Positions 5,430-6,806 of a stretch of 6,806 nucleotides of DNA are shown piece by piece (position 1 is the first letter of the stretch; the number at the start of each line of letters is the position of its first letter). Origin of the DNA: Actinomycetota bacterium (GTDB lineage Bacteria > Actinomycetota > Actinomycetes > JACCUZ01). Below the pieces are notes generated by a model. That model searched no databases. It worked only from the letters and a program-made list of their open reading frames with translations, and had not been told where the DNA came from. The DNA lies in assembly GCA_030841245.1 (NCBI GenBank), contig JAVEDG010000105.1:1-6806 (forward strand). The letters run 5' to 3'. The translations under genes and the position numbers were made by a program.

Positions 5430-6197
5430 TCAGGGCAGCCGGGTCTCCGGCGGGCCGCCGTCCCACGGCGGCTGCACCCGCACGAAATGGTCGGCGCGCA
5501 GGAACTCCTCGACGACGTCCTGCGGCATTCCCTGCCAGGGCGGCGGCTGGCTCGCGTGCGCGGCCGCGCCCCGCTCGCGCAGGTGCCGGACCGCGGTGAT
5601 GTCCACCACCGTTGTCACGTGGTCGTCGGGGCGGCCCATGCCGACCGCGTCCCCGGCGACGTGGTCGCTGTCCGGCCGCAGCTCGCCCGTCCGGGCCAGC
5701 CACCGGTCGAAGGTCGAACGTTTGACGGTCCACAGGTACACCGGGACCTCCGGCCGCGACCGCATCGCCGCCACCGTTGCGGAGCCGATCATGTCGTGGT
5801 CGCGGTGATGGTCGCCGTACTCGTGGTCGAGGGTGATGACGAGCTCGGGCTGCACGTCCTCGACCACGTGCCCCACCGCGGCCACGACTTCGTCGAGCGG
5901 CGTGCCGGCGAGCGCGCCCGGCGGCAGCTCACCCGTCATCCCGCTGTCGGCGAAGTCGAGCAGCACGATCTCCTTGACCCCGAGGACGTCACCGGCCGCG
6001 CGCAGCTCGGCCTCGCGGACGTCGCCCAGCGTCGACCCTGCCGGTGGCTCGACCAGCGTCTCGCCGGCCTCGCCGCGGGTGGCGCAGCAGACGGTGACGT
6101 CGTCGCCCGCCTCGGTGCAGGTCGCGATCGCCGAGCCGAGCCCGAACGTCTCGTCGTCCGGGTGTGCGACCACGACAAGAACGCGGCGCGGCGGCAT
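5430..6197 (-). CDS. PIG-L/LmbE-family zinc deacetylase (MshB/Mca-like superfamily)
   Basis: This 255-residue protein belongs to the family of N-acetylglucosaminyl deacetylases that includes MshB (mycothiol synthesis) and Mca (mycothiol S-conjugate amidase). The Rossmann-like start VLVVVAHPDDETFGLGS carries the signature AHPDDE: H12 and D15 are zinc ligands and D14 is the expected catalytic base. The third ligand is H134 in HRDH (131-134), followed by DMIGSATVAAM as in relatives. It is shorter than MshB and Mca (about 290-300 residues), so it is more likely a general PIG-L member than either orthologue; its amide substrate is unknown. The ATG at 6197 overlaps the upstream TGA by one base (TGATG); a GTG at 6200 would add one codon and a 4-base overlap and is nearly as good. 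The tight coupling to a mycothiol-dependent-type enzyme favours a role with mycothiol or mycothiol conjugates. Confidence 0.9.
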   Translation of the reverse strand: MPPRRVLVVVAHPDDETFGLGSAIATCTEAGDDVTVCCATRGEAGETLVEPPAGSTLGDVREAELRAAGDVLGVKEIVLLDFADSGMTGELPPGALAGTPLDEVVAAVGHVVEDVQPELVITLDHEYGDHHRDHDMIGSATVAAMRSRPEVPVYLWTVKRSTFDRWLARTGELRPDSDHVAGDAVGMGRPDDHVTTVVDITAVRHLRERGAAAHASQPPPWQGMPQDVVEEFLRADHFVRVQPPWDGGPPETRLP

Positions 6198-6799
6198 CAC
6201 ATCCGGCTGCTCAGCTCGGCGACACCGTCGCCTTCCAGCCCGTTCAGCCCGTCGCGACGGCCCGACAGGGCGAGCAGTATCGCGGCCGCGGGCCCGCTCA
6301 CCGCCGGGCCGCTGCCGTAGGTCCAGTCGACGTCGGTGGCCTGCCAGTGCAGCCCGGCGGAACGCTTCTTGCCGCCGATCAGCGGTTGCGTGCCCTTGTA
6401 GAAGTCCAGCGAGGCGAGCAGTGCGTCCGGGCCGGTGTCCAGCGGCAGACCGAGCGGTTGCGCGATGTCATGGCCGTGCACGACGGCCTCGGTGAGCGGG
6501 ACGGCCGGCGGACCGGGCGGCTTCGTCGTCCGGCCGGCGCTCGCGCGCATCGCGGCGACCATCTCGTCAGGCCCGAGGCCCGACCACCTGGCGAGATTCT
6601 TCCTGCTGAAGTCATGGAACTTGAACCCTGACGACACGAAGCCCCCGATGAACGAGCCCGGCGTCGTCTCAGCGGTGGCGATCAGGTGGGCCGCCACGTC
6701 TCGCACCCGCCAGCCGGCGCACAGCGAGGGCTGGTCCCATTGCTCGGGCGCGATCCCGGCGAGCAGGTCGGCCACCCGTTCCCGCTCCCGGTGCGTCAT
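6197..6799 (-). CDS. DinB/MDMPI-type mycothiol-dependent enzyme (maleylpyruvate isomerase family)
   Basis: This protein of about 200 residues fits the 'maleylpyruvate isomerase family mycothiol-dependent enzyme' group (TIGR03083, DinB-like fold). The N-terminal four-helix part shows ADLLAGIAPEQWDQPSLCAGWRVRDVAAHL (10-39), with H38 as first metal ligand, and PLTEAVVHGHDIAQPLG (101-117), with E104 and H108 as the E-x3-H pair. The C-terminal part has ATDVDWTYGSGPAVSGPAAAILLALSGR, typical of the group. Known relatives isomerise maleylpyruvate or transfer mycothiol to electrophiles; the sequence does not say which applies. The ATG at 6799 lies 7 bases from the window edge and the frame stays open to it. 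Relatives usually have a few more residues before the first helix, so the true start may lie outside. No promoter can be seen. It overlaps the PIG-L gene by one base and heads the visible part of the minus-strand block. Confidence 0.88.
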   Translation of the reverse strand: MTHRERERVADLLAGIAPEQWDQPSLCAGWRVRDVAAHLIATAETTPGSFIGGFVSSGFKFHDFSRKNLARWSGLGPDEMVAAMRASAGRTTKPPGPPAVPLTEAVVHGHDIAQPLGLPLDTGPDALLASLDFYKGTQPLIGGKKRSAGLHWQATDVDWTYGSGPAVSGPAAAILLALSGRRDGLNGLEGDGVAELSSRM

Positions 6800-6806
6800 C
6801 GGCCAG

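Noticed and set aside
5383..5733. N-terminal extension of the HTH_42 frame up to an ATG at 5733
   Set aside because: The extra residues are Arg/Gly/Ala/Pro-rich, overlap the PIG-L gene, and family homology starts only after the ATG at 5382.
3985..5808. Long plus-strand open frame (607 codons) antisense to ridA, the HTH_42 gene and part of the PIG-L gene
   Set aside because: Its translation is low-complexity Arg/Gly/Gln/Val-rich with no recognisable motif and it crosses three real genes. Long antisense open frames are expected when codon third positions are nearly all G or C.

Overview
The window is high-GC DNA from what looks like an actinobacterium. Evidence for this is the G/C-rich third codon positions throughout, GTG and ATG starts, ridA- and glycosylase-type genes that lack a Shine-Dalgarno and look leaderless, and two genes of mycothiol-associated families (a DinB-fold MDMPI-type enzyme and a PIG-L/LmbE-type deacetylase). 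Mycothiol is made by Actinobacteria. I cannot place it to genus.

Layout. Two blocks converge at about position 3230. The left block is on the + strand: the C-terminal part of a CapA-family metallophosphatase (1-664, cut by the window edge), then a lipoprotein M15-type peptidase (664-1407) joined to it by a one-base TGATG overlap, then after a 135-base gap a 14-TMS DHA2-type MFS exporter (1543-3162). The right block is on the - strand and reads from right to left: MDMPI/DinB-fold mycothiol-dependent enzyme (6799-6197), PIG-L deacetylase (6197-5430, one-base overlap), winged-helix protein of the HTH_42 / AlkZ-YcaQ DNA glycosylase family carrying a QxQ motif (5382-4345), a RidA-superfamily protein (4233-3832) and a GNAT acetyltransferase (3839-3303, 8-base overlap with ridA). 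The 140 bases between the convergent blocks (3163-3302) hold two hairpins and no gene.

How the genes may work together. CapA plus the M15 lipoprotein look like a cell-envelope pair. The minus-strand block combines families that act in mycothiol conjugation and amide cleavage, alkylated-DNA repair, reactive-imine clearance and N-acetylation, and it faces a multidrug-type exporter. This is compatible with a small-molecule detoxification neighbourhood, but that is inference: the leaderless-looking promoters before the glycosylase and ridA suggest at least three separate minus-strand transcripts, so a single co-regulated system is not shown. No mobile element, CRISPR array, tRNA or rRNA was seen. 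The nearest thing to an unexplained signal is a 19-bp inverted repeat lying on the predicted start of the exporter, which looks like a repressor operator.
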